Made by a program: the position numbers and the translations under genes
Source: JASFUX01 sp050050115
GTDB taxonomy: Bacteria; Pseudomonadota; Alphaproteobacteria; Caulobacterales; Maricaulaceae
Direction: 5' to 3'
Assembly: GCA_050050115.1 (NCBI GenBank)
Contig: JASFUX010000079.1
Coordinates: 1-13,074, forward strand
DNA: 13,074 nt
Notes under the pieces: model-generated
Databases searched by the model: none
The model's input: only the letters and a program-made list of their open reading frames with translations
Told to the model about the DNA's origin: nothing
Shown here: piece by piece, positions 1 through 6,715 of the stretch
How the letters are laid out: each line of letters begins with the position of its first letter
How positions within the stretch are numbered: position 1 is the first letter of the stretch

Positions 1-270
1 ATCTTCGCTCACGCCGGCTACGTGGTGGTGTTGAGGCGTTACGATGCGTCCATGGTCGCGCCGCTGACGCTGATGGCCCCGCTCTGGGGGATGTTCTTCG
101 GCGTGGCGCTGCAGGGCGACGACCTGAGCCCGCGGTTCGTGATCGGCGCGGTGATCGCCATCGTCGGCGTCGCCGTCGTCGCCCGGCGCAGCGGCGTGCG
201 CGCCGAAGTGATCTCCGGGTCGCCGCGCACGGACCAGGCGTTGGTGAAGGACAAGGCCGGCGATGACTGA
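1..270 (+). CDS. EamA/DMT-family transporter, C-terminal fragment (5' end outside window)
   Basis: The frame is open from base 1 and ends in TGA at 268-270, so only about the last 89 residues are present. They contain two hydrophobic stretches. The first is around the conserved pattern 'VAPLTLMAPLWGMFFGVAL', the second is 'VIGAVIAIVGVAVVARR'. This is the layout of the last two helices of an EamA (drug/metabolite transporter) repeat, where a 'P.w....g...gd.l....iGa.iai.Gv' pattern is typical. A short polar cytoplasmic tail follows. The family exports small metabolites across the inner membrane; the substrate cannot be inferred. The stop overlaps the start of the amidase gene by 8 bases, suggesting co-transcription. 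An internal GTG at 22 could serve as a start only for a truncated, non-functional piece, so I treat the gene as entering from the left. Confidence 0.75.
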   Translation: MFAHAGYVVVLRRYDASMVAPLTLMAPLWGMFFGVALQGDDLSPRFVIGAVIAIVGVAVVARRSGVRAEVISGSPRTDQALVKDKAGDD

Positions 271-1078
271 CGCGCCGCTGACGTACATCGATGCGCCCTC
301 GCCGAACTTCGACGAGCGGGGGCGGAGCCCTGACCTGATTGTGCTGCACTACACCGGCATGGCGAACGGGGAAGCGGCGCTCGCCAAGCTGTGCGATCCG
401 AACCCGAAGATGGGCGATTATGCTGCAGCGGTGCCGGAGCGGTTCCGCGGCGAGGATCCGAACGCGGAAATGGGCCGCGCCAGCGCCCACTACTTGGTCG
501 AGGAGGACGGGCGGATCTTCCGACTGGTCGCCGAAGACAAACGGGCCTGGCACGCCGGACAGGCTTTTTGGGACGGCGCGTCGGACGTCAATGCACGCGC
601 GATCGGGATCGAGATCGTCAACGGCGGGCACGACTTCGGCTTGCCGCCTTATCCTGACGCACAGGTCGGCGCCGTCGTCGCGCTGGTCAAAGACATTTGC
701 GCGCGCCGATCGATCCCGCCCGAGCGGGTGGTCGGCCATTCGGACGTCGCGCCCGACCGCAAGGAGGATCCGGGCGAGCATTTTCCGTGGACGGCGCTTG
801 TCGACGCCGAACTGGCGGTCGGCTTGCTGGCTTCGATCGAGGGGCGCGGCGAACGCATCGCGGCGGCGGGCGACGCGGGGCGGGCGGTCAAAGCCGTGCA
901 GGAACATCTCATCGCCATCGGCTACGGCCTCGCCGCGTCCGGCGCGATGGACGAGCGGACCGTCGCGGTGATCACGGCGTTCCAGCGCCGGTACCGTCCC
1001 GCGCTGGTCGACGGAGTGCTCGATCACGAAACCGCCGAGCTGATCGAGGCGGGGGCCGAGAGGCGCGCGGGCGGGTAG
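263..1078 (+). CDS. N-acetylmuramoyl-L-alanine amidase (Amidase_2/AmpD-AmiD type) with C-terminal peptidoglycan-binding domain
   Basis: 271 aa. Zinc amidase that cuts between N-acetylmuramic acid and L-Ala of murein or murein fragments. Residues about 20-180 form the Amidase_2 fold. H29 ('LIVLHYTG'), H159 ('VVGHSD') and D169 ('RKEDPGEHFPW') fit the three zinc ligands. E117 ('GIEIVN') and K167 fit the catalytic Glu and Lys. The H159-K167-D169 spacing equals that of E. coli AmpD (H154-K162-D164). Residues about 204-265 form a three-helix PG_binding_1 domain ('AVKAVQEHLIAIGYGL...MDERTVAVITAFQRRY'), as in AmiD. No signal peptide is visible (the N-terminus is MTDAPLTYIDAP), so a cytoplasmic recycling role is as likely as a periplasmic one. 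Start ATG 263 overlaps the transporter stop. The next gene is convergent, 40 bases away. The symbol (ampD or amiD) is left open because localisation is unresolved. Confidence 0.92.
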   Translation: MTDAPLTYIDAPSPNFDERGRSPDLIVLHYTGMANGEAALAKLCDPNPKMGDYAAAVPERFRGEDPNAEMGRASAHYLVEEDGRIFRLVAEDKRAWHAGQAFWDGASDVNARAIGIEIVNGGHDFGLPPYPDAQVGAVVALVKDICARRSIPPERVVGHSDVAPDRKEDPGEHFPWTALVDAELAVGLLASIEGRGERIAAAGDAGRAVKAVQEHLIAIGYGLAASGAMDERTVAVITAFQRRYRPALVDGVLDHETAELIEAGAERRAGG

Positions 1079-1118
1079 GGGAGCTGCTCGCTTTGCGCTT
1101 CTTCGACGCCTTCGCAGG

Positions 1119-1589
1119 CTAGAGCGCGCGCCGCCCTTTACCCAGATCGAGCACTTCGCGGATCGCGTCGCGGATTGGTTCGGCGTCGGCTACTGCGCGG
1201 GTGGCGAGACGCCATTGCCGCTTGCCGACCTTCAGCACCGGATCATAGAGCGGCACGCCCTCCTCGGCGGCGGGCAGCAGCACGACGCCGCCGATCTCGC
1301 TGATGGGCGCCTCGCGCCGGGCGCGCAGGACGCCGGTGCGCTCCCACCGCGCCACGCTCTGGCCGGCGTCGATGGTCATGCGGATGCCGTGTGCGAGCTT
1401 GAGCGCGTAAAGCGCGATCACCAGGCAGACGGCGACGCCGACGAGATAGAGCCAACCTTCGGGATGCAAGAGGTACCAGACGGTCAGGCCGATCGCCCCG
1501 ATCAGCCCCGCCGCGGCGATGATCGGCGCAAGGCCGGGAGCGCGATGCTCCACGACGATGCGCATGGCGGTGCGTTCGACAACCTGCAT
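1119..1589 (-). CDS. Two-helix membrane protein of unknown function
   Basis: 156 aa, not assigned to a named family. After a short basic N-terminus (MQVVERTAMRIVVEHR) there are two hydrophobic segments at about residues 18-42 and 46-66, separated by a short 'HPEGW' turn. A soluble C-terminal half follows ('GIRMTIDAGQSVARWERTGVLRARREAPISEIGGVVLLP') that looks like a small beta-rich domain. This architecture resembles small membrane proteins with a PH-like or DUF-type cytoplasmic domain, but that is only a resemblance. Start choice: ATG 1589 has a GAGGG about 13 bases upstream. ATG 1565, eight codons in, lacks a clear ribosome binding site, so the first is kept with modest confidence. The gene lies downstream of rnpB in the same direction and converges on the amidase gene. 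Confidence 0.6.
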   Translation of the reverse strand: MQVVERTAMRIVVEHRAPGLAPIIAAAGLIGAIGLTVWYLLHPEGWLYLVGVAVCLVIALYALKLAHGIRMTIDAGQSVARWERTGVLRARREAPISEIGGVVLLPAAEEGVPLYDPVLKVGKRQWRLATRAVADAEPIRDAIREVLDLGKGRRAL

Positions 1590-1700
1590 GCCGGTCCGCG
1601 GTCCCTCACAACAACGAACTGGCCCCCTTTAAACCCATGCTAGCGCGAACGGGGCCGCAACGTAGCGGTCATCTGCAGTGACGGAGGAGAATGCAAAAGC

Positions 1701-2107
<407 letters not shown>

Positions 2108-2113
2108 GAGGCC

Positions 2114-2142
2114 AGTATATCGAGGCGGCCCGCCGTAGGAAA
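2114..2142 (-). promoter_or_regulatory. Predicted rnpB promoter
   Basis: On the minus strand a TATACT (2119-2114) matches the -10 consensus closely and lies about 6 bases before the predicted RNA 5' end at 2107. A weak -35, TTTCCT (2142-2137), lies 17 bases further upstream. The agreement between -10 position and the P1-defined 5' end supports both calls. Confidence 0.6.
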
Positions 2143-2344
2143 CGCTTAGAGCCGGGGCGTATGTTTGGAGCGCTCTGCGGCTTTCTTAACCCTGGCGCGC
2201 TGAACGCCTAACGGACGCGCGGTGATTGCTGCTAGTCGACGGTTCCGATGCGAGCATTGGGCGCGGACATCCTAGCCTGCGCGCGTTCAAGCCAATATTA
2301 TGCCTCGGAGTATATTGCGTTGCGGAAAACTTTGCCGTGGATTA

Positions 2345-2372
2345 TTGCGCACTGCACAAAATCAGCTAGGGT
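2345..2372 (+). promoter_or_regulatory. Candidate sigma-70 promoter for the ATP-grasp/alpha-E/transglutaminase/Anbu operon
   Basis: TTGCGC (2345-2350) and TAGGGT (2367-2372), separated by 16 bases, form a plausible -35/-10 pair in an AT-rich patch of an otherwise GC-rich region. Transcription would begin near 2380, leaving a leader of roughly 35-50 bases. If correct, this excludes the upstream ATG 2300 and TTG 2345 as starts of the ATP-grasp gene. Confidence 0.35.
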
Positions 2373-2400
2373 ATGGAGAGTTCGTCGAAAAATCGCGCCG

Positions 2401-2406
2401 AGGGAG
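2401..2406 (+). promoter_or_regulatory. Ribosome binding site that bears on the ATP-grasp start
   Basis: AGGGAG is followed by 7 bases and then ATC at 2414, which is in frame with the ATP-grasp protein. The spacing is right for an ATC start. It is 25 bases from ATG 2432, which is too far, and no other Shine-Dalgarno-like sequence serves that ATG. Confidence 0.4.
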
Positions 2407-2413
2407 CGGGGAC

Positions 2414-3931
2414 ATCAAATCGTTCGATGAGATGACAGGCGCTGACGGGGGCCTTCGCGACCAGTACGCGGCGGTTAAATCCTGGCTCGATCGAACCCCG
2501 GACGACATCCTCGAATACAAGACCAACGCGGCCGAGGGCGTATTTCGTCGCCTGGGCATCACCTTTGCGGTCTATACGGACAACGAGGCGGGCTCTGAGC
2601 GGCTCATCCCGTTCGACATCATCCCGCGCATCATCGATTCCGACGAATGGGAGACGCTGACCCGCGGGCTCGAGCAGCGCGTGCGCGCCTTGAACGCCTT
2701 CCTGCATGACGTCTACCACGACCGCGAGATCGTCCGCGCCGGCAAGGTCGACGAAGCGCGCCTGCTGACCAACACCGCCTATGTCGGCGAGATGCAGGGG
2801 CTCGACCCTGCGCTGGGAATCTATACGCACGTCTGCGGCATCGATCTGGTGCGCACGGACGAAGACACCTTCCACGTGCTCGAAGACAACTGCCGCACGC
2901 CCTCGGGCGTCTCTTACATGATCGAGAACCGCGAAGTGATGATGCGGCTCTTCCCCGAGCTCTTCGCCGATCTCGACGTCGCGCCGATCAGCTCCTACCC
3001 GCAGGATCTCTACGCCACGCTGCGTGAGGCCGCGCCGCCGGCCGCGAACGGCAATGCGCCGACGGTGGTGGTGCTGACGCCGGGGCGGTTCAACAGCGCC
3101 TACTATGAGCACGCCTTCCTCGCCGACGAGATGGGCGTCGAGCTGGTCGAAGGCCAGGACCTCGTCGTCGAAGACGGCTACGTCTTCATGCGGACCACCG
3201 AAGGCCGCAAACGCGTCGACGTGATCTACCGCCGGATCGACGACGACTTCCTCGACCCGCTCGTCTTCCGGCCCGATTCCGCATTGGGCGTGCCGGGGCT
3301 GATGGCGGCCTACAGGCTCGGCCGGGTGACGATAGCCAATGCGCCGGGCGCAGGAATCGCCGACGACAAGGCGATCTACATGCTCGTCCCGGAGATGATC
3401 CGCTTCTATCTCGGCGAGGAGCCGATCCTGAAGAACGTGCACACCTGGGATTGCTCGGTGCCGTCCGAGCTCTCGCACGTGCTCGCCAACCTCGACGAGC
3501 TGGTGGTCAAGGACGTGCACGGATCGGGCGGCTACGGCATGCTCGTCGGCCCGACTTCAACCAAGGCCGAGCGCTCTGCGTTCGCCGAACGGCTTAGCGC
3601 TGCGCCCGAGCGCTATATCGCCCAGCCGACGCTGGCGCTGTCGACCTGTCCGACCTACGTCAACCAGGGCGTTGCGCCGCGGCATGTCGATCTGCGCCCG
3701 TTCGTGCTGGCGGGCGAGGATGTCCGCATCGTGCCGGGCGGCTTGACGCGCGTGGCTTTGCGCGAGGGGTCCCTCGTGGTCAACTCCAGCCAGGGCGGGG
3801 GAACGAAGGACACCTGGGTGATGAAGGCGGCTAAAGCGAATCGGCGGGCGAATGGCGCGAACGGGATCGCGCTTCATGCGGACGCACAAGCCGAAGCTCA
3901 ATCACAGGTCCAGGCGCAGGCAGGCGTGTAG
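2414..3931 (+). CDS. Circularly permuted ATP-grasp protein (DUF404/DUF407 family), predicted peptide/amide ligase
   Basis: 505 aa from ATC 2414. The family is predicted to use ATP to form amide bonds, perhaps making or tagging a small peptide; the substrate is unknown. Family hallmarks in order: 'FDEMTGADG' at the N-terminus, 'FRRLGITFAVYTD' (about 44-56), 'IPFDIIPRII', 'GLEQRVRALNAFL' (about 85-97), 'VLEDNCRTPSGVSYM' (about 155-169), 'TPGRFNSAYYEHAFL', 'YRRIDDDFLDPL', 'ADDKAIYMLVPEMIRFYLGEEPIL', 'VVKDVHGSGGYGMLVGP' (about 364-380), 'RHVDLRPFV', 'NSSQGGGTKDTW'. The protein is full length and all catalytic-core motifs appear intact. An Ala/Gln-rich tail ends it. The conserved FDEM lies upstream of ATG 2432, so the start must be earlier; ATC 2414 has the best ribosome binding site, while ATG 2300 and TTG 2345 have none. 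It is the first of four genes, 6 bases before the alpha-E gene. The function class is sure, the start is not. Confidence 0.9.
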   Translation: MKSFDEMTGADGGLRDQYAAVKSWLDRTPDDILEYKTNAAEGVFRRLGITFAVYTDNEAGSERLIPFDIIPRIIDSDEWETLTRGLEQRVRALNAFLHDVYHDREIVRAGKVDEARLLTNTAYVGEMQGLDPALGIYTHVCGIDLVRTDEDTFHVLEDNCRTPSGVSYMIENREVMMRLFPELFADLDVAPISSYPQDLYATLREAAPPAANGNAPTVVVLTPGRFNSAYYEHAFLADEMGVELVEGQDLVVEDGYVFMRTTEGRKRVDVIYRRIDDDFLDPLVFRPDSALGVPGLMAAYRLGRVTIANAPGAGIADDKAIYMLVPEMIRFYLGEEPILKNVHTWDCSVPSELSHVLANLDELVVKDVHGSGGYGMLVGPTSTKAERSAFAERLSAAPERYIAQPTLALSTCPTYVNQGVAPRHVDLRPFVLAGEDVRIVPGGLTRVALREGSLVVNSSQGGGTKDTWVMKAAKANRRANGANGIALHADAQAEAQSQVQAQAGV

Positions 3932-3937
3932 GCGATC

Positions 3938-4882
3938 ATGCTCAGCCGCACGGCCGGCAATCTCTTCTGGATGGCGCGCTACATCGAGCGTTCCGAGTAC
4001 GTCGCGCGGCTCCTCGACGTGGCGGTGCGCATGACCGCGCTCTCGGGCTCTGGGATCGAGGCGGGCAACGAATGGGACTCGCTGCTTGCCGCGGCGGGCT
4101 GCGAGGAGACTTTCGCCGAGGCCTACGACACCGCGACCGCTTCGAACGTCATCCGCTTCATGGCGCTCGATGCGGACAATCCTTCAAGCATCTGGGCCGC
4201 CTTCGAGCAGGCGCGCTCGAACGCGCGGGCCGAGCGCACGGCGCTGACCACCGACGTCTGGTCGGCGATCAACGACACCTGGCTCGCGCGCACGGTGCTC
4301 GAGCAGGCGCGCGGCGGGCCGGACGACCTCGCTGAGGTGATCGACTGGGTGAAATCGCGCGCCGCCGCCATCCGCGGCGCCTGGGAGAGCACCACCTTGC
4401 GCAACGACGCGCACGAGTTCGTCCGCCTCGGCTTCGCGCTCGAGCGGGCGGACAACACTGCGCGGCTGATCGACGTGAAGTACCACGTGCTCCTGCCGAG
4501 CCACGAGGAGGTCGGCGGCGGGCTCGATCACGTCCACTGGGACTCGATCCTGCGCGCGGCGACAGCGCTGCGCGCCTACCAGCACGTCTATCGCGCGCCG
4601 GTGAAGCCGCGCCTCGTGGTGGAGCTGATGGTGCTCAGACCTGAGATGCCGCGCTCGATCCGCGCGTCCTATGACGAGATCGTCGCCGCCCTGGGCGCGC
4701 TTTCGGCGTTCTACGGCGGGCGGAAGGGGGAGGCCGACCGGCGGGCGGGCGCGACCCACGCCGCGCTTGCGTTCGCCACGGTCGACGAAGTGTTCGCACA
4801 AGGCTTGCATGAGTATCTTGAGAACATCATCGCCTCGACGACGGCGCTCGGCGAGGCGATATTTGATCAGTATATGTCATAA
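3938..4882 (+). CDS. Alpha-E domain protein (DUF403 family)
   Basis: 314 aa, close to the usual family length. An all-helical protein whose biochemical role is unknown. It is recognised by the N-terminus 'MLSRTAGNLFWMARYIERSEYVARLLDV', the 'NEWDSLL' region (about 44-50), 'SSIWAAFEQARSNAR..R..L..DVW..IN' (about 82-113), 'FVRLGFALERADNTARLIDVKYHVLLP' (about 166-192) and the C-terminal 'LHEYLENII'. Glu and Arg in the paired 'ER' motifs (IERSE, LERADN) are characteristic. Family analyses place it next to circularly permuted ATP-grasp ligases and transglutaminases, suggesting it works on the same substrate. It starts at ATG 3938, only 6 bases after the ATP-grasp stop, so the two are almost certainly co-transcribed. 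No membrane segment or signal peptide is seen. Confidence 0.93.
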   Translation: MLSRTAGNLFWMARYIERSEYVARLLDVAVRMTALSGSGIEAGNEWDSLLAAAGCEETFAEAYDTATASNVIRFMALDADNPSSIWAAFEQARSNARAERTALTTDVWSAINDTWLARTVLEQARGGPDDLAEVIDWVKSRAAAIRGAWESTTLRNDAHEFVRLGFALERADNTARLIDVKYHVLLPSHEEVGGGLDHVHWDSILRAATALRAYQHVYRAPVKPRLVVELMVLRPEMPRSIRASYDEIVAALGALSAFYGGRKGEADRRAGATHAALAFATVDEVFAQGLHEYLENIIASTTALGEAIFDQYMS

Positions 4883-4897
4883 TGTGAGCGCTTGAGT

Positions 4898-4902
4898 GAG
4901 GT
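4898..4902 (+). promoter_or_regulatory. Ribosome binding site selecting ATG 4911 for the transglutaminase-like gene
   Basis: GAGGT lies 8 bases before ATG 4911. It overlaps the alternative in-frame GTG at 4896, so the two starts are mutually exclusive in this reading. The ATG also places the family motif 'VRHEISYAF' at the very N-terminus, as is usual. Confidence 0.5.
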
Positions 4903-4910
4903 CGACGCGC

Positions 4911-5756
4911 ATGCTGCTCACGGTGCGGCACGAGATCAGCTACGCTTTCGCGCGGCCGGCGAGCCATGTGGTGGAGATCGTCCGTTTGATGCCGGGCAAT
5001 CACGGCGGCCAGGACGTGCTCGACTGGCGGGTGAGATGTCCGACAGCGGACGGGTTGTCGGCGTTCACCGACGGGCTCGGCAATGAAGCCAGCCTGATCT
5101 CCCAGCGCGGGCCGGTTGAGCGGTTCACGGTCATCGCCGAGGGCCAGGTGCGCACGGTCGATCTCGGCGGCGTCGTCGCCGGCGCGGTCGAGACCATGCC
5201 GCCGGCCTACTATCTCCGCCGCACCGACCAGACCGCGCCGACCGAGCCGATCGTCGCGCTGGCGAAGAAGGCGGCGGGCGAGAAGGCCGTGCTCGGACGA
5301 GAAGCGCTCGCTAAGCTCGCGGCGGGGGTCGCTGAGCAGCCGGAGGACCTCTCCAGCGAGCCCGACGAGACGGCGTCCGAAGCCGAGACTGAAATAACCG
5401 AGCCCGACGCCGGCGCTGCGCCGGAGCGCGCCCACGTGTTCATCGCGGCGGCGCGCGCCCTCGGCGTGCCGGCCCGCTGCGTCAGCGGCTACCTTTGGAC
5501 CGGCGAGGAAAAGGGCGCGTCAGAAGAGGCCGATCGGCCGTTCGCGCCCCACGCCTGGGCCGAGGCCTGGACCGAGGCTGACGGCTGGGTCGGCTTCGAC
5601 CCGGCGCAGGGCGGCCCGGTCGGGGCTGCGCATGTGCGTGTCGCAATCGGGCTTGATTATCGCCAGGCAGCGCCTGTCACGTCACATCAGCGCGGCGCCG
5701 GGGAGCTGACTTTAGACGTATTCGGACATATTCAAGCAGCAGAATCGGGGCAATAA
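4911..5756 (+). CDS. Transglutaminase-like protein lacking the catalytic cysteine (predicted pseudo-enzyme)
   Basis: 281 aa from ATG 4911. The N-terminal half matches the bacterial transglutaminase N-domain ('LTVRHEISYAFARPA', 'LMPGNHGGQDVLDWRV', 'DGLGNEASLI', 'VIAEGQVRTVDLGGVV'). The C-terminal half matches the core: 'AHVFIAAARALGVPARCVSGYL' (about 174-195), 'HAWAEAWTEADGWVGFDPAQGG' with H214 and D230, then 'HVRVAIGLDYRQAAPV'. The family's Cys motif GVCQDHAH aligns with GAAPERAH here, so Cys is replaced by Ala (about residue 170) and the following Gln-Asp is also lost. The region just before, which normally carries the strand leading to Cys, is replaced by an acidic Glu/Asp/Ser-rich linker (about 143-167). 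The remaining cysteines (43 and 190) are not at the catalytic site. There is no frameshift sign; both flanks stay in one frame. It is third in the cassette, 28 bases after alpha-E. Binding or scaffolding is more likely than peptidase or cross-linking activity. Confidence 0.85.
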   Translation: MLLTVRHEISYAFARPASHVVEIVRLMPGNHGGQDVLDWRVRCPTADGLSAFTDGLGNEASLISQRGPVERFTVIAEGQVRTVDLGGVVAGAVETMPPAYYLRRTDQTAPTEPIVALAKKAAGEKAVLGREALAKLAAGVAEQPEDLSSEPDETASEAETEITEPDAGAAPERAHVFIAAARALGVPARCVSGYLWTGEEKGASEEADRPFAPHAWAEAWTEADGWVGFDPAQGGPVGAAHVRVAIGLDYRQAAPVTSHQRGAGELTLDVFGHIQAAESGQ

Positions 5757-5792
5757 TAGCTGATGGGCGCACTGACCGGCGCTCATGCTCGT

Positions 5793-5796
5793 GGAG
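5793..5796 (+). promoter_or_regulatory. Ribosome binding site selecting GTG 5806 for Anbu
   Basis: GGAG lies 9 bases before GTG 5806. The alternative ATG at 5785 lies upstream of this motif and has no comparable site. Choosing GTG puts Thr directly after the initiator Met. Confidence 0.55.
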
Positions 5797-5805
5797 ACCA
5801 ATAGC

Positions 5806-6543
5806 GTGACCTACTGCGTGGCGCTCTACCTTGAGGAAGGGCTCGTGTTCCTGTCCGACACCCGAACCAATGCGGGCGTCGACCATATCGCGACCTTCCC
5901 GAAGTCCTTCGTCGTCGAAAAGCCCGGCGAGCGCGCGCTCGTGCTCATGACCGCCGGCAACCTGGCGACCACCCAGGCGGTGGTCAATGAGGTGATCGAG
6001 GGGCGCGGCGCGGGCGCGAACGGGGAGACGACGCTCGCCAATGTCGAATCCATGGTCGGCGCGGCGGAGCTGGTCGGCGCCGCCGTCAGGCGGGTTCACC
6101 AGCGCGACGGCCAGTCGCTGCGGGCGTCGGACATCCGCTTTGACGCGACGCTGATCCTGGGCGGCCAGATCAAGGGTCGGCCGATGCGGCTCTTCCAGAT
6201 CTATCCTGAAGGCAACTTCATCGAAGCTTCGGTCGAGACCCCGTTCCTGCAAGTCGGCGAGCACAAGTACGGCAAGCCGATCCTCGACCGCGCGCTGACG
6301 CACGAGACCTCGATCGCGCACGGGGTGAAGCTGGCGCTCGTGTCGATGGACTCCACGCTGCGCTCGAACCTGACGGTCGGGCTGCCGATTGATCTGACGA
6401 CCTATCATCGCGACAGCCTGAAGATCGGCCTGCGCCGCCGCATCGCCGAGGACGACGAGTATTTTGCGATGCTGCGCAACAGGTGGTCGGACTCTCTGCG
6501 CGGCGCGCTCGAGGCCTCCCCCGATCCGGATTGGCCGACCTGA
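5806..6543 (+). CDS. Anbu, proteasome beta-subunit-like peptidase (Ntn-hydrolase)
   Basis: 245 aa from GTG 5806, the usual family length. Anbu is a bacterial relative of the 20S proteasome beta subunit and HslV that assembles into open helical or ring oligomers in the cytoplasm; its physiological substrate is unknown. From this start the protein begins M-TYCVALYLEEGLVFLSD. Met removal would leave Thr1 as the nucleophile, with D17 ('LSDTRTNAG') and K32 ('TFPKSF') at the positions of the proteasome Asp17 and Lys33. Further hallmarks are 'RTNAGVDHIATF', 'LMTAGNLATTQAV', 'FDATLILGGQIKG' and 'LFQIYPEGNFIEA', then 'LQVGEHKYGKPILDRAL' and 'SMDSTLRSNLTVGLPIDL'. ATG 5785 would add seven residues before Thr and needs extra processing. 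It is last of the four-gene cassette, 49 bases after the transglutaminase-like gene. The association with ATP-grasp, alpha-E and transglutaminase genes is typical of Anbu loci. Confidence 0.93.
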   Translation: MTYCVALYLEEGLVFLSDTRTNAGVDHIATFPKSFVVEKPGERALVLMTAGNLATTQAVVNEVIEGRGAGANGETTLANVESMVGAAELVGAAVRRVHQRDGQSLRASDIRFDATLILGGQIKGRPMRLFQIYPEGNFIEASVETPFLQVGEHKYGKPILDRALTHETSIAHGVKLALVSMDSTLRSNLTVGLPIDLTTYHRDSLKIGLRRRIAEDDEYFAMLRNRWSDSLRGALEASPDPDWPT

Positions 6544-6688
6544 GCCGGATTCGAGAAACCCTTCGTCATCGTTTGGAAATTGGAAACGCAACGCCGGCCA
6601 CTGTCGCGCGTCTGAGAAGGCGCGCGTGACCGACGCCGTGTTCTATTTTTGTTTTGATTTGAATGAGAAAGCGGAGGAGGGCTGCGCC

Positions 6689-6715
6689 GATTCGCGCACA
6701 AGAGTCCATTGAATC
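6689..6715. promoter_or_regulatory. Cluster of three GANTC (CcrM-type methylation) sites before mraZ
   Basis: GATTC at 6689-6693, GAGTC at 6702-6706 and GAATC at 6711-6715 lie within 27 bases. GANTC is the target of the cell-cycle methyltransferase CcrM in Alphaproteobacteria, where methylation state controls several division genes. Two of the three sites touch the MraZ-type boxes. The motif is seen directly; methylation and its effect are inferred. Confidence 0.5.

Larger units (their letters stand above)
2108..2413. other. Intergenic region between rnpB and the Anbu cassette, divergent promoters
   Basis: About 306 bases with no supported gene. The left part holds the rnpB promoter (minus strand). 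The right part, from about 2290, is clearly more AT-rich than its surroundings and holds a candidate promoter for the ATP-grasp operon. A TTAACC near 2185-2190 resembles a CtrA half-site, but no second half at the usual spacing was seen. The in-frame ATG at 2300 is discussed under the ATP-grasp gene and is not believed to be a start. Confidence 0.5.

Noticed and set aside
1621..1656. Inverted repeat GGCCCC/GGGGCC upstream of the two-helix membrane protein gene
   Set aside because: Six base pairs with a 24-base loop is expected by chance at this GC content.
2185..2190. TTAACC as a CtrA binding site near rnpB
   Set aside because: Only a single half-site; no TTAA partner at 7-base spacing.
2300..2413. 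Upstream extension of the ATP-grasp protein from ATG 2300
   Set aside because: No ribosome binding site, AT-rich promoter-like composition, and an N-terminal extension unlike the family.
2366..3520. Antisense open frame (384 codons) opposite the ATP-grasp gene
   Set aside because: Low-complexity His/Val/Arg/Asp-rich product mirroring the coding strand; no start signal.
6605..6660. Hairpin CGCGCG...CGCGCG followed by a T-rich run, as a terminator after Anbu
   Set aside because: The stem is only 6 bp with a 10-base loop and the T-run begins about 20 bases later, so it does not fit an intrinsic terminator well.
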